Source: Lyngbya aestuarii BL J (GTDB taxonomy: Bacteria > Cyanobacteriota > Cyanobacteriia > Cyanobacteriales > Microcoleaceae). From it: a stretch of 64,000 nucleotides of DNA. Position 1 is the first letter of the stretch, and every line of letters starts with the position of its first letter. The stretch is from positions 1 to 64,000 of the forward strand of contig NZ_AUZM01000029.1 in NCBI RefSeq assembly GCF_000478195.2, given 5' to 3'. Position numbers and translations under genes: made by a program. The notes beneath the pieces were generated by a model. The model was not told where the DNA came from. It made no database searches and was given only the letters and a program-made list of their open reading frames with translations. Shown here piece after piece: positions 46,050 through 54,990 of this stretch.

Positions 46050-46829
46050 TTATCTTTCTTCAGCCGGAGGAGTAAAGCGAATTTCAATCCGGCGTCGGTT
46101 AGGATTAGCGGCTCTATTTTGGGGTGCATAATCTCCCGATGGATTATAAAGTTGTGCCGCAGAATAGGCTTTGAATTTTAACCCCAACTCTTGTAATTCT
46201 TGATTTTCTTGTAGCTTTTCAACTACTGCCAATGCTCGCATTAACCCTAAATCAGCATTAGATCCGGGGATTAACTGATTGAGTGATTCATTCCCCTGAA
46301 GAACTTGTTCTAAGTTAGAATCTAAATTACTATAATTTCCCGTATTAACTTGACCATCTGTATGTCCGATCACTTCGACAATATAGCCTTGATAATCTTG
46401 CGCCTGAGTTTTAATTTGGTTGATTAAATCTTCTTCCACAAATTGACTCAGTTGGGGAGAAAGTTCTGCACTTCCTGATTCAAATTTACGTTCAGCAGAA
46501 TCTCTTAAAACAATCACCGGAGGAGATTTTAACCGTTCAATTTCTTGATTGAGTTCAGTAATGCGGCTACTGCGTTGTTTTAAATCTCCTCTCATTCTGG
46601 CGATTTCTCCTTCTAAGTTACTAACCCGATTAGAACGTTGTTGTAATTGTCGTTCGAGTTGTTCAGAACGAGAGGCGTTTGCTTCAGAAACAGACTGCAC
46701 AAAAACTGATTTTATAATTGCTAAAATGAGAAATAAACTCAAAATCATAAAAGCGTTTGACATTAAATCGGTAAACGCTGGCCAAACATTTAATTCTTCC
46801 TCAGAACTTTTGTAGCGAGAATGACGCAT
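46050..46829 (-). CDS. ZorB/MotB-like OmpA-domain stator protein
   Basis: 259 aa. A short cytoplasmic N terminus leads to one membrane helix (about 22-43) with an Asp at its start, D21 in AFTDLMSN, matching the ion-binding Asp of MotB/ZorB. A periplasmic coiled coil (about 50-100) and a C-terminal OmpA/peptidoglycan-binding domain (about 105-255) with VIGHTDG and PNRRRIEI follow. This is the layout of a stator subunit that grips the wall. It lies 50 bases after its MotA-like partner. The ZorB resemblance is by architecture; no Zorya effector genes are adjacent. Confidence 0.8.
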   Translation of the reverse strand: MRHSRYKSSEEELNVWPAFTDLMSNAFMILSLFLILAIIKSVFVQSVSEANASRSEQLERQLQQRSNRVSNLEGEIARMRGDLKQRSSRITELNQEIERLKSPPVIVLRDSAERKFESGSAELSPQLSQFVEEDLINQIKTQAQDYQGYIVEVIGHTDGQVNTGNYSNLDSNLEQVLQGNESLNQLIPGSNADLGLMRALAVVEKLQENQELQELGLKFKAYSAAQLYNPSGDYAPQNRAANPNRRRIEIRFTPPAEER

Positions 46830-46879
46830 TTTAACTTCTCCAGACTAATATTCATTAATTTTTGGTTTTGTATTTAAGG

Positions 46880-48229
46880 CTAAGGATTTTTTTGGGTAGA
46901 ATATAGAGTATTTTGAGTCAGGCGATCGCCAAGTTTATCCAGCCCTGTACGCACGGTTTCTGTATATCGTTCAATCGCAATAACTAGCTTAGTTAACTCA
47001 CTTTGAATTTCTTCTAAACTTTCGGTGCGTGTTACCATTCGTCGTTGTAAAATATCTAAAGTATTCATCGCCAGTTGGAAGCCTTGAGTCGCATTTTGAA
47101 GCTGTTGCGTCATCTCTCCGAGAGACTGTTGGTTGATGCGATGGGCTTCGATAATCTCCTGGGAAGTTTGATTAGTTTGATTCATTTGTTCGCCAAATTT
47201 TATCAACCGTTTGCTATAATTTTGCAGTTCGATCATTGCCAAATCGACGGATTGAACAGAAGATGATAAACTCGTAGCAGACTGAGAAAAATTACGCTGA
47301 GTATTGGCTAGATTTGTGGTTGCGCTAGAGAGTGTTTGCGGGAACTGACTGCGTTCAAAAGCTTGTGCTGCTTCCATAAACTGATTTGTGGTTTGTTGGA
47401 AACTCTCGGAACTTTGGGTGATTTGCAATGAAGCTTCAACGAGTCGATGATAAACTTGTTCGGTGAGTTGACTGGTTTTAATTTGGGCTTCTGAAACTTC
47501 TTGAATTTTTTCTTGGAGTGCAACTTCAATAGAACTTTGAATCGTTTGGCTAAATTGATGTAAAAACCGTTCAAAAGTATTCACCATTCCCTGAACCACT
47601 TTATCTAAATGCGTTTCTCCTTTTAGAGTAGGTTGGTAGATATTATCCAGATAATCTTCTAATCCACTCAAGAGTTTATTTTTGGCAAAGGTTGTATTAA
47701 ACAAAAAATTAACAATGGTTAGAAATGCACTAAATAAAATGGCTGTTAAACTGGTAATAAAGGCGATTCCCATACCTTGGAGCGGTTGTTGAATTTCTTG
47801 TAATAAACTGGTAATATCAGTTCCACTCGTTGCACTCACCGCTTGACTCAAAGCGGCTAAATTAATTGTAATTCCGACAAAAGTTCCTAATAAGCCAAAA
47901 GATAATAATAAATTCGGTAAAATCCGAGTAAAATAATCAACTTGTTCGCAAGAGATGAAGAAAACTCTTTCCTGACTGTAAACGTGATCGATTAATGCAC
48001 CTGTATTCACTTGTTCTAACTCCCGTCTGGCTTGTGCTAAACGAACTTCTAGTTCTTGTATCAATCTCGGTTTATTTCCTGAAACTTTCCCGTAGATTAA
48101 TCGCCAAACTTGATTACCTTGACTCGTGAGATAATAATGAAGTGCCATGCGTAACAACACCGCCACCACAGCAGGAATAATCACTAAAGCAACAATCAGG
48201 ATAACTAAATAATCCGGGATCATAGACAT
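46880..48229 (-). CDS. ZorA/MotA-TolQ-ExbB-like motor protein with long coiled tail
   Basis: 449 aa from ATG 48229. One N-terminal helix (about 5-30), then the MotA/TolQ/ExbB core with two helices (about 95-125, LLLSFGLLGTFVGIT, and 148-180, MGIAFITSLTAILFSAF). About 260 residues of cytoplasmic alpha-helical coiled coil follow. That long intracellular tail distinguishes ZorA-type motors from flagellar MotA, TolQ and ExbB. It should form a pentamer around the OmpA partner and use H+ or Na+ flow. Immediate neighbours are the OmpA-type gene downstream and a membrane protein upstream. Function of this set is not known. Confidence 0.8.
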   Translation of the reverse strand: MSMIPDYLVILIVALVIIPAVVAVLLRMALHYYLTSQGNQVWRLIYGKVSGNKPRLIQELEVRLAQARRELEQVNTGALIDHVYSQERVFFISCEQVDYFTRILPNLLLSFGLLGTFVGITINLAALSQAVSATSGTDITSLLQEIQQPLQGMGIAFITSLTAILFSAFLTIVNFLFNTTFAKNKLLSGLEDYLDNIYQPTLKGETHLDKVVQGMVNTFERFLHQFSQTIQSSIEVALQEKIQEVSEAQIKTSQLTEQVYHRLVEASLQITQSSESFQQTTNQFMEAAQAFERSQFPQTLSSATTNLANTQRNFSQSATSLSSSVQSVDLAMIELQNYSKRLIKFGEQMNQTNQTSQEIIEAHRINQQSLGEMTQQLQNATQGFQLAMNTLDILQRRMVTRTESLEEIQSELTKLVIAIERYTETVRTGLDKLGDRLTQNTLYSTQKNP

Positions 48230-48322
48230 AACAATCACAGTGAGAGGAGAACAGTCGGTAGATGCTACAGTAGCACGTTACTTAATTCCGTGTTTCTTGC
48301 TGCGCTAAAGCACCCCAATTTT

Positions 48323-49015
48323 TTAATAACGTCCAACAATTTTTAAACCATCTTTGAAATGAGCAACCGTGGTCACAACAGCAACACAAAAATAAAAAAT
48401 ACGAATTCCCCAAAAACAAATTCCCATTAACCACGTCACCACTGTCGGAGGAATACCACTCACTTTAACAAATCTAGAATTGACTTGTTTTTCGAGTTTG
48501 GCTAAATCTTCCATCTGAGATGCTTTTGTGGGAATCATGGGAAACTGACCCGTGTAAAGATAAAATCCAAACACTCCCGAATGGTTGACCCGACTTTCTA
48601 AAAAAGAATTCGCCAGATCAATCGCTTCGGGCTTAGAAATCTGATCATCGCTGACAATATCTTGAATCCACAAATCGTATTTCACAGATTGAGGAATCGC
48701 TAAAATGATCGGAACCAAAATCACCAAAAATCCAGCACTAATTTTGCGACCCAGTTGAGAAGGAAGCAAAGCAGTTGCTAACCCAAATCCCATTCCGACT
48801 ACAGCAAAAACCAATAGATTGAGTAAATCGATTAGCTCCAGTCCCCGAAGCAAATCACCAAAAATAAAGATAGGATATAAATATCGATGAGCTAGCATCA
48901 GTGCCACAACTTTAATGGCAACGGCGACCCCAAACAAAATCGCTCCACAAGCCACATAGCCAAAGGCACTAATAATGTATAGACCGACACGCCCTAGTTG
49001 GTTGATCAACTGCAT
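48323..49015 (-). CDS. Multi-spanning membrane protein beside the motor pair
   Basis: 230 aa from ATG 49015; starting further upstream would overlap tlyA by more than 100 bases. About four or five hydrophobic helices (near 6-40, 60-85, 92-112 and 190-215) with an extracytoplasmic stretch (about 115-185) holding a possible short helix and FYLYTGQFPMIP. No family recognised. It ends 94 bases before the ZorA-like start and begins 5 bases after the tlyA stop, so tlyA, this gene and the motor pair form a four-gene minus-strand run. A third component of the motor is inference. Confidence 0.6.
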   Translation of the reverse strand: MQLINQLGRVGLYIISAFGYVACGAILFGVAVAIKVVALMLAHRYLYPIFIFGDLLRGLELIDLLNLLVFAVVGMGFGLATALLPSQLGRKISAGFLVILVPIILAIPQSVKYDLWIQDIVSDDQISKPEAIDLANSFLESRVNHSGVFGFYLYTGQFPMIPTKASQMEDLAKLEKQVNSRFVKVSGIPPTVVTWLMGICFWGIRIFYFCVAVVTTVAHFKDGLKIVGRY

Positions 49016-49019
49016 GGAA

Positions 49020-49922
49020 CTACGAGCGAATTGAGGATTTAGACGACGAACGAGATAAGTCTTCTTGAGTTGATTGTGCCGTTTGTTGGATGAAATCAAG
49101 GTCGGGAAAAGGCTCACCTTCGACACTTAACCACAACAAATACTCAATGTTACCGGCTGGGCCTTGTAGGGGTGATCCCGTTAAACCCCGATACTTCCAT
49201 CCAAGGGTTTGCGCTGCACAAGCGACTTGAAATATGGCATCAGCTTGATCAAATGGCGATCGCACAACGCCCTTTTTCCCGACGCGCCCCTTACCGACTT
49301 CAAATTGCGGCTTTACCAAGAGTACCACCTCGCGAGGCGGTTGGAGAAGATTCCACAGAGCCGGGAGAACTTTCGTTAGGGAAATAAATGACACATCAAT
49401 AACTGCTAAATCTGCGTAACTTTCGAGATCACTTTCCTTAGTATCCGATTCGATATCATTTTTCGCAAGGGGAGAAATAGAGTGTTCAGACTGGCTATAG
49501 AGTTGTTCGGGTGTCAAATGTCTGAGGTTGGTGCGTTCGAGCAAAATCACTCGCGGATCTGTGCGGAGTCGCCAGTCTACTTGTCCGTAACCGACATCAA
49601 TCCCGTAAACCCGTTGGGCGCCGGCTTGGAGCAAACAGTCTGTAAACCCTCCGGTGGAGATTCCGCCATCAATACAGATCCGTTGGCTCACATTAATCTT
49701 AAAATAATCTAAAGCTTTGATTAATTTTTCTCCGCCCCGAGAAACGAAAGGCGATCGCTGTTTAACTTTGATTTGGGCTTCTAAGTCAATTTCCGTACCC
49801 GGTTTATCAATTACCTGTTGATTCACCATCACCTCTCCCGCCCGGATCAAGCGTTGGGCGATGTGTCGGGAAGAACACAAGTTGCGATCAATTAATAGAG
49901 TATCGAGCCTTTGTTTTGCCAA
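49020..49922 (-). CDS. tlyA: TlyA-type rRNA 2'-O-methyltransferase (hemolysin A family)
   Basis: 300 aa. An N-terminal S4 RNA-binding domain (RLDTLLIDRNL, GEVMVNQQVIDKPG) is joined to a FtsJ/RrmJ methyltransferase domain. The SAM loop reads DGGISTGGFTDCLLQ, slightly altered from the usual DVGASTGG. VIDVSFISL and LLVKPQFEVGK carry the catalytic residues. Family members methylate cytidines of 16S and 23S rRNA. The start is TTG at 49922, which fits the conserved MAKQRL N terminus. The last ~25 residues are a Ser-rich tail. Confidence 0.88.
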   Translation of the reverse strand: MAKQRLDTLLIDRNLCSSRHIAQRLIRAGEVMVNQQVIDKPGTEIDLEAQIKVKQRSPFVSRGGEKLIKALDYFKINVSQRICIDGGISTGGFTDCLLQAGAQRVYGIDVGYGQVDWRLRTDPRVILLERTNLRHLTPEQLYSQSEHSISPLAKNDIESDTKESDLESYADLAVIDVSFISLTKVLPALWNLLQPPREVVLLVKPQFEVGKGRVGKKGVVRSPFDQADAIFQVACAAQTLGWKYRGLTGSPLQGPAGNIEYLLWLSVEGEPFPDLDFIQQTAQSTQEDLSRSSSKSSIRS

Positions 49923-50007
49923 GAGATTTTCTCAGAGCGGGTTCTACGCATCTTAACCAGACTAATTTTACCACAACTGTTTTAGATGATTATCTCGATC
50001 ATAAAGA

Positions 50008-50027
50008 GGGGTGAAAAAAGCCACCCC
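50008..50027 (-). terminator. apcF terminator
   Basis: GGGGTG (50008-50013) pairs CACCCC (50022-50027). On the minus strand the stem is followed by TCTTTATG. It lies 63 bases past the apcF stop. Confidence 0.65.
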
Positions 50028-50090
50028 CCAGTGATTGGGTATCAAGTTTTCTACAAACCAGTGAAATCGAGTCAATTCTAGAAAAAATCT

Positions 50091-50600
50091 CTAGATATCT
50101 GTTTCTGATAATTCACGAATCAGGTGATCAAAAGGTCGATCAAGATATTCACCTGTGGGAACTCCTGCTGCTGCAACTTGTTCACGAACCAGATTATTGA
50201 GAATACCAATTCCCACAACCGTCGGGCCAATAGGGACACTCAGAGAGTTATAAGTTTCCCGTAATCCTTGTAAAACCCGTTCATCGAGAACATCGGTATC
50301 CCCTGCGACCATCGCATAGGTTGCATAGCGTAGATAATAATCCATATCACGCAAGCAAGCCGCATAACGGCGAGTCGTGTAGGCATTACCACCCGGACGA
50401 ATCAGTTCCGGGAGTTCTTCAAACAATTGAGAACCTGCTTGTTTGACCAGTCCGGCTGCGTTACCATTAATCACGGCAGCAGCTTGAACCCGTGCAGTAC
50501 CCGTCTGAAAGTAGGATTTTAATTGATCAATGGCATCTCGGTCTAAATATCGTCCTGTCAAGTCGTAATTTTTAATTAGGCTTGTAACTGCGTCCCGCAT
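50091..50600 (-). CDS. apcF: Allophycocyanin beta-18 (ApcF), phycobilisome core
   Basis: 169 aa. ApcF is the minor beta-type allophycocyanin subunit that pairs with the ApcE phycobiliprotein domain at the core's terminal emitter. The phycocyanobilin Cys is C82 (RRYAACLRD), and N72 in PGGNAYTT is the site methylated in beta subunits. The MRDAVTSLIKNYDLTGRYLD start and the longer C terminus distinguish it from ApcB. I chose ATG 50600, ten codons inside the longest frame, because AAGGAG lies about 10 bases upstream. Monocistronic, with a terminator; divergent from glnA. Confidence 0.93.
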   Translation of the reverse strand: MRDAVTSLIKNYDLTGRYLDRDAIDQLKSYFQTGTARVQAAAVINGNAAGLVKQAGSQLFEELPELIRPGGNAYTTRRYAACLRDMDYYLRYATYAMVAGDTDVLDERVLQGLRETYNSLSVPIGPTVVGIGILNNLVREQVAAAGVPTGEYLDRPFDHLIRELSETDI

Positions 50601-50657
50601 GAAAATAATCTCCTTATCATATTCTTTCAATTATTCTCAGCCATGTCGTGTTATAGT

Positions 50658-50700
50658 GTAATGCTTGATACAAAACTTAATCAATCTGAGTCACTATGAT
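50658..50700 (+). promoter_or_regulatory. NtcA-activated glnA promoter
   Basis: A perfect NtcA site GTA-N8-TAC (50658-50671) is followed after 23 bases by TATGAT (50695-50700), a TAN3T -10 box. This spacing is canonical for class II NtcA activation, with a start near 50707. Nitrogen-starvation induction of glnA is established in cyanobacteria. Confidence 0.85.
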
Positions 50701-50765
50701 CAGCCAGATGCTTGGTTGAGAAGATCTGCTGATATCCTCAGATCGTAAATCATATGGAGATCCCT

Positions 50766-52187
50766 ATGCCAGAAACAGCGCAAGAAGTCTTGAGCATGAT
50801 TCAAGACCAAAAGATCAAGATGATCGACCTTAAGTTTATTGATATGCCAGGAATCTGGCAGCACTTAACGGTTTACCACGATCAAATTGACGAAAGTTCA
50901 TTTACAGATGGCGTTCCCTTTGATGGTTCCAGTATTCGGGGATGGAAAGCGATCAACGAATCGGACATGATGATGACACTCGATCCCAAAACGGCTTGGA
51001 TCGATCCCTTCATGGCAGAACCCACACTGAGTCTCATTTGTAGCATCAAAGAACCCCGCACAGGCGAATGGTATAGTCGTTGTCCTCGGGTGATTGCTCA
51101 AAAAGCGATTGACTATCTCGAATCAACCGGTATAGGAAGTACTGCTTTCTTCGGGCCTGAAGCAGAATTCTTTGTATTTGATGATGTTCGCTTTGATCAA
51201 ACCCAAAGCTGTGGCTACTACTATGTAGATTCTATTGAGGGTCGTTGGAATTCGGGACGGGAAGAACCCGGTGGAAACTTAGGAAACAAACCCCGTTACA
51301 AAGAAGGCTATTTCCCCGTTTCTCCGACGGATACAATGCAGGATATGCGGACTGAAATGCTGCTGACGATGGCAGAGTGTGGCGTTCCCATTGAAAAGCA
51401 TCACCATGAAGTTGCAACTGGGGGTCAGAATGAGTTGGGTTTCCGCTTCGGAACTCTAATTGAAGCGGCTGATAACTTGATGATTTATAAATATGTCATT
51501 AAGAATGTTGCTAAAAAATATGGCAAAACCGTAACGTTTATGCCCAAGCCTGTCTTTAATGACAACGGTTCAGGGATGCACTGTCACCAGTCCATCTGGA
51601 AAGACGGTCAGCCTCTATTTGGAGGGGACAAATACGCAGGTTTCAGCGAAATGGGCTTGCATTATATCGGCGGTATTTTACGTCATGCTCCGGCGTTACT
51701 GGCTTTAACAAACCCGACAACCAACTCTTACAAGCGCTTGGTTCCGGGTTTTGAAGCCCCGGTAAACTTGGCTTATTCTCAGGGTAATCGTTCGGCTTCA
51801 GTTCGGATTCCGCTCTCTGGTGATAGTCCCAAAGCCAAGCGGCTTGAATTCCGTTGTCCGGATGCGACAGCCAACCCCTACTTAGCGTTTGCGGCGATGC
51901 TGTGTGCAGGGATAGATGGGATCAAAAACAAAATTGACCCCGGTGAACCCCTCGATGTAGACATCTATGACTTGTCTCCAGAGGAGTTAAGTAAGATTCC
52001 TTCTACTCCCGGTTCGTTGGAACTTGCTCTAGAAGCCTTAGAAAATGATCACGCTTTCTTAACCGAATCCGGCGTTTTCACCGAAGACTTCATCGCTAAC
52101 TGGATTTCCTACAAACTCGATAACGAGGTTAACCCCATGCGGTTACGTCCTCACCCCTATGAGTTTGCTCTCTACTATGATGTCTAA
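50766..52187 (+). CDS. glnA: Glutamine synthetase type I
   Basis: 473 aa GSI that condenses ammonia and glutamate with ATP, the entry point of nitrogen in cyanobacteria. The [39 protein letters not shown] and [26 protein letters not shown] blocks are intact. I chose ATG 50766 (MPETAQEV) because GGAGA (50756-50760) sits five bases before it; the ATG four codons earlier lacks such a site. Expression is expected to be NtcA-controlled from the promoter at 50658-50700. Cyanobacterial GSI is also inhibited by IF7/IF17, which are not encoded here. Confidence 0.97.
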   Translation: MPETAQEVLSMIQDQKIKMIDLKFIDMPGIWQHLTVYHDQIDESSFTDGVPFDGSSIRGWKAINESDMMMTLDPKTAWIDPFMAEPTLSLICSIKEPRTGEWYSRCPRVIAQKAIDYLESTGIGSTAFFGPEAEFFVFDDVRFDQTQSCGYYYVDSIEGRWNSGREEPGGNLGNKPRYKEGYFPVSPTDTMQDMRTEMLLTMAECGVPIEKHHHEVATGGQNELGFRFGTLIEAADNLMIYKYVIKNVAKKYGKTVTFMPKPVFNDNGSGMHCHQSIWKDGQPLFGGDKYAGFSEMGLHYIGGILRHAPALLALTNPTTNSYKRLVPGFEAPVNLAYSQGNRSASVRIPLSGDSPKAKRLEFRCPDATANPYLAFAAMLCAGIDGIKNKIDPGEPLDVDIYDLSPEELSKIPSTPGSLELALEALENDHAFLTESGVFTEDFIANWISYKLDNEVNPMRLRPHPYEFALYYDV

Positions 52188-52220
52188 CGTTTAGGCAGAT
52201 TGAATATTGAGATTTTACAC

Positions 52221-52247
52221 GCCACCTACTATGGGTGGCTCTTTTCT
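52221..52247 (+). terminator. glnA terminator
   Basis: GCCACC (52221-52226) pairs GGTGGC (52234-52239), followed by TCTTTTCT. A standard intrinsic terminator 34 bases after the glnA stop. Confidence 0.75.
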
Positions 52248-52345
52248 GGACAATTCTCTCCAAAGAGCGTTGTCATTTTCAGAAAAAGTTTACAATAATT
52301 TACAAGATGATTAAGCAATTCATTTGATTGATTTACTGATTCTCT

Positions 52346-53416
52346 ATGACTGATACCTTAACAAAACTCACTTACGAAGCTTTGCAGAAAGGCAAGATTT
52401 ATTTTGGTGTTGCACATAAAACCCTCAGCACTCAACTGTTAAACTGGGTTCATCCTTCCACACCCGAACGCAAACCCCAATCCCTCAGTCCTGAAAATCT
52501 GGCTACCCTGCAAGGTTGGCTGGATAAAATCATCGAAACAGACTTGCAGGATGCTAGGCGGGGCGTTTATCCCGAATCTCTCCTGTTTGAGAACGAATGG
52601 GAAGACTTTTTTAGCTACTATCCGACTCTGTGGTTTGACTTGTTGACGATTCAAGAACGGGCTAACCAAAAACGTTATCAAGAATTTGCACCGAATATTG
52701 ATACTGAGGGCTATCCCAAATATTACCTGCAAAATTTCCATCATCAAACCGATGGTTATCTCAGCGATATGTCTGCTAACTTATACGATATTCAGGTAGA
52801 CATTCTGTTTAGTGGTGCTGCTGATGCCATGCGGCGACGGGTATTAGCACCTCTCAAACAAGGTGTACAAAGCACGTTTAATACTGTTATTCCTAAACAC
52901 ATTCGGATTTTAGATGTTGCTTGTGGAACAGGTCGAACTTTAAAATATACTCGTGCTAGTCTTCCTAAAGCTTCTCTATACGGCATTGATCTCTCACCTG
53001 CCTATTTACGCAAAGCCAATCAATTGCTGTCTGAAATTCCGGGCGAGTTACCCCAACTGGTTCAGGGAAATGCTGAAGAAATGCCCTATGTAGACCAATA
53101 CTTCCACGGGATTACCTCGGTGTTTATGTTCCATGAACTGCCCCCAGAAGCCCGTCAAGGGGTGATTGAGGAATGTTTCCGAGTCCTTCAACCGGGCGGA
53201 GTTTTCGTGATTTGTGACTCCATGCAAGTCAATGATTGTCCGCAGATGAAAACGATGATGGACAATTTCCCGATTATGTTCCATGAACCCTATTATCGGC
53301 ACTATACGACGGATAATCTAATCGAACGTTTAGAAAAGGCAGGGTTTGAGAACATTAGCACTCAAAATCATTTTGTTAGCAAATACTGGATTGCTCATAA
53401 ACCTGTTGAGGGATAA
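52346..53416 (+). CDS. SAM-dependent methyltransferase, class I
   Basis: 356 aa. The C-terminal half is a Rossmann methyltransferase: motif I LDVACGTGR (D190), an acidic residue after YGIDLSPAYL, NAEEMPY and LQPGGVFVICDS. The first ~170 residues are an extension with LLFENEWEDFFSYYPTLWFDL and no recognised domain, a layout I recall from a cyanobacterial methyltransferase family without assigned substrate. It could act on a lipid, quinone or natural product; nothing in the context decides. The ATG is 158 bases after glnA, beyond its terminator. Confidence 0.8.
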   Translation: MTDTLTKLTYEALQKGKIYFGVAHKTLSTQLLNWVHPSTPERKPQSLSPENLATLQGWLDKIIETDLQDARRGVYPESLLFENEWEDFFSYYPTLWFDLLTIQERANQKRYQEFAPNIDTEGYPKYYLQNFHHQTDGYLSDMSANLYDIQVDILFSGAADAMRRRVLAPLKQGVQSTFNTVIPKHIRILDVACGTGRTLKYTRASLPKASLYGIDLSPAYLRKANQLLSEIPGELPQLVQGNAEEMPYVDQYFHGITSVFMFHELPPEARQGVIEECFRVLQPGGVFVICDSMQVNDCPQMKTMMDNFPIMFHEPYYRHYTTDNLIERLEKAGFENISTQNHFVSKYWIAHKPVEG

Positions 53417-53520
53417 TCAAAACTGACGGTGGAGATGTTCCCTAGAGATGTTCTCGGGGAATGTCTCGAACGAGATAATATGGGTGCAGACACTCAATTT
53501 TATCATCAGAGGAACTTGCG

Positions 53521-53988
53521 ATGAGCAGTACAACCCCCCAAAATACAGAGGCCATCTCCGAAGATTTAGAACCGGAGACAACGATCACCTATACTGAAGA
53601 AATTGAAACGGTGATTGCAGGTTTGGCAAAAGACCAGAAAGTGATGGTTGGTCAAAGTGATGCAGGTCATTTGTGGAAGTTTCAATATGGAAGTGCTGAA
53701 GTTTTTGTACAATTAACGGGAGACACCGAAGACGATACACTTACGGTTTGGTCGCCTGTCTTGCAACTTCCCGCTAAAAATGAAGAAACATTGATGCGAA
53801 AACTATTGGAGATCAATTGGTTATCAACCTATGAATCTCATTTTGCCATCAATAATAATCAGGTAATTGTTCTTTCTAACCGCACTCTGGCTGGAATTAC
53901 TCCGGCTGAAATTTCTCGGATTATTACCGTTGTTGCTACAATTGCCGATGATAACGACGACGATTTACAGGCGGAATTTGGACAGTAA
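53521..53988 (+). CDS. YbjN-domain protein
   Basis: 155 aa. An acidic N terminus (about 1-25) precedes a YbjN-like domain: WKFQYGSAEVFVQL, LTVWSPVLQLP, LMRKLLEINWLSTYESHFAI and IVLSNRTLAGITPAEISRII. The fold resembles type III secretion chaperones; in other bacteria YbjN affects stress phenotypes, but its mechanism is unclear. The very acidic tail contains DDNDDDLQ. GAGGA lies upstream of the ATG. It is in line with the lipoate ligase-like gene that follows. Confidence 0.8.
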   Translation: MSSTTPQNTEAISEDLEPETTITYTEEIETVIAGLAKDQKVMVGQSDAGHLWKFQYGSAEVFVQLTGDTEDDTLTVWSPVLQLPAKNEETLMRKLLEINWLSTYESHFAINNNQVIVLSNRTLAGITPAEISRIITVVATIADDNDDDLQAEFGQ

Positions 53989-54086
53989 AGATTAAATATT
54001 CTGTTTTTGCGGAGTCCTGAGTCTAGAACATCTCGCCGTTCAATAAATCTCCCCAACTTCCTCAATTTCCCGAAGCGAAAGTTTCT

Positions 54087-54869
54087 ATGTCTAATCAAGG
54101 TTCAGTCTGGCGTTTTATCCCATTTATTAAGGCTTCAGGACATCTTCAAATGGCGATTGATGCTTGGTTACTCGAACAACACCGCCTGGGAAAACATCCC
54201 CCCACCTTGCGGTTTTATACCTGGGAACCTGTGGCAATCTCTCTCGGCTATCATCAACGCCGTTGGCCAGAATCTTGGCAAAACTTAATGTGGCGAGGAC
54301 AATCTGTAGATTTGGTGCGCCGTCCTAGCGGGGGAAGGGCAGTGCTACATCAAGGGGATTTAACTTATGCGGTGGTGACTTCAGGACTCTCTGAGAGCCG
54401 TCTGGAAGCCTATCAAACGGTTTGTCAGTTTTTGATTGAGGGGTGGGGTCAACTGGGGTTTAAACTTGATTACGGTTCAGCAGGACGAGGCTACATTCAC
54501 AATCCTAATTGTTTTGGAACAGCAACAGGTGCAGATTTAATTTTATCCGATGGTTCTAAGTTAATTGGTAGCGCTCAACTCCGACGGGATAAAACAATTT
54601 TACAACACGGTTCTATGCGGTTATATCCTGATATTGAACTGCATCAACAGGTGTTTGGGATGATAGCTTTGCCTTCTATTCTACAACGGTTTAATCAGAA
54701 CTCCAGTGGTGAATCAGAAACTCTATGCTCTGAGGTTCAAAATCGGATAATCACTGCTTTAGTTCAAGCAGCTTGTCAATGTTTTCAAATACAGTTAAAT
54801 ACTGAACCTCTATCTGATCACGAATGGCAAGCGATTCAAGCCAACTCAGCCCAATTTTCTGTTTTGTAA
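54087..54869 (+). CDS. Lipoate-protein ligase family (LplA/LipB/BirA fold)
   Basis: 260 aa. The biotin/lipoate transferase fold is shown by the RRPSGGRAVLHQGDLTYAVV block (the lipoyl/biotinyl-AMP loop) and KLIGSAQLRRDKTILQHGSM, which contains the conserved Lys. LRFYTWEPVAISLGYHQ is the usual N-terminal strand. Members attach lipoate or octanoate to E2 and glycine-cleavage H proteins. Whether this one is a free-lipoate ligase or an octanoyl transferase cannot be told. Located 98 bases after the YbjN gene. Confidence 0.8.
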   Translation: MSNQGSVWRFIPFIKASGHLQMAIDAWLLEQHRLGKHPPTLRFYTWEPVAISLGYHQRRWPESWQNLMWRGQSVDLVRRPSGGRAVLHQGDLTYAVVTSGLSESRLEAYQTVCQFLIEGWGQLGFKLDYGSAGRGYIHNPNCFGTATGADLILSDGSKLIGSAQLRRDKTILQHGSMRLYPDIELHQQVFGMIALPSILQRFNQNSSGESETLCSEVQNRIITALVQAACQCFQIQLNTEPLSDHEWQAIQANSAQFSVL

Positions 54870-54919
54870 ATTTAAAAAAAGTTGCAAACCTCAATATTTT
54901 ATGCTAGCCTATAGATAAA

Positions 54920-54966
54920 TATTGCCTAAATCAAAGAGCGAGAACTCTCACAAGAAATAGGCAATA
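54920..54966 (+). promoter_or_regulatory. 9-bp inverted repeat before the tandem RNA genes
   Basis: TATTGCCTA (54920-54928) and TAGGCAATA (54958-54966) are perfect inverted copies with an inner AGAG/CTCT pairing. They end eight bases before the -10 box at 54974. This could be an operator or an attenuating hairpin after the ligase gene; no U tract follows. Confidence 0.45.
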
Positions 54967-54973
54967 AAGGGGA

Positions 54974-54979
54974 TATAAT
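54974..54979 (+). promoter_or_regulatory. -10 box of tandem RNA unit A
   Basis: A consensus TATAAT ends 11 bases before unit A, so transcription would begin at or within a few bases of the unit's 5' end. The -35 is weak. The same TATAATCA string recurs at 55175-55182 ahead of unit B. Confidence 0.55.
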
Positions 54980-54990
54980 CAACTAATATC

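Noticed and set aside
46050-48229. A complete Zorya defence system
   Set aside because: Only ZorA/ZorB-like genes are present. The flanking genes are tlyA, an unknown membrane protein, holB and tmk; no ZorC, ZorD helicase or ZorE nuclease is visible.
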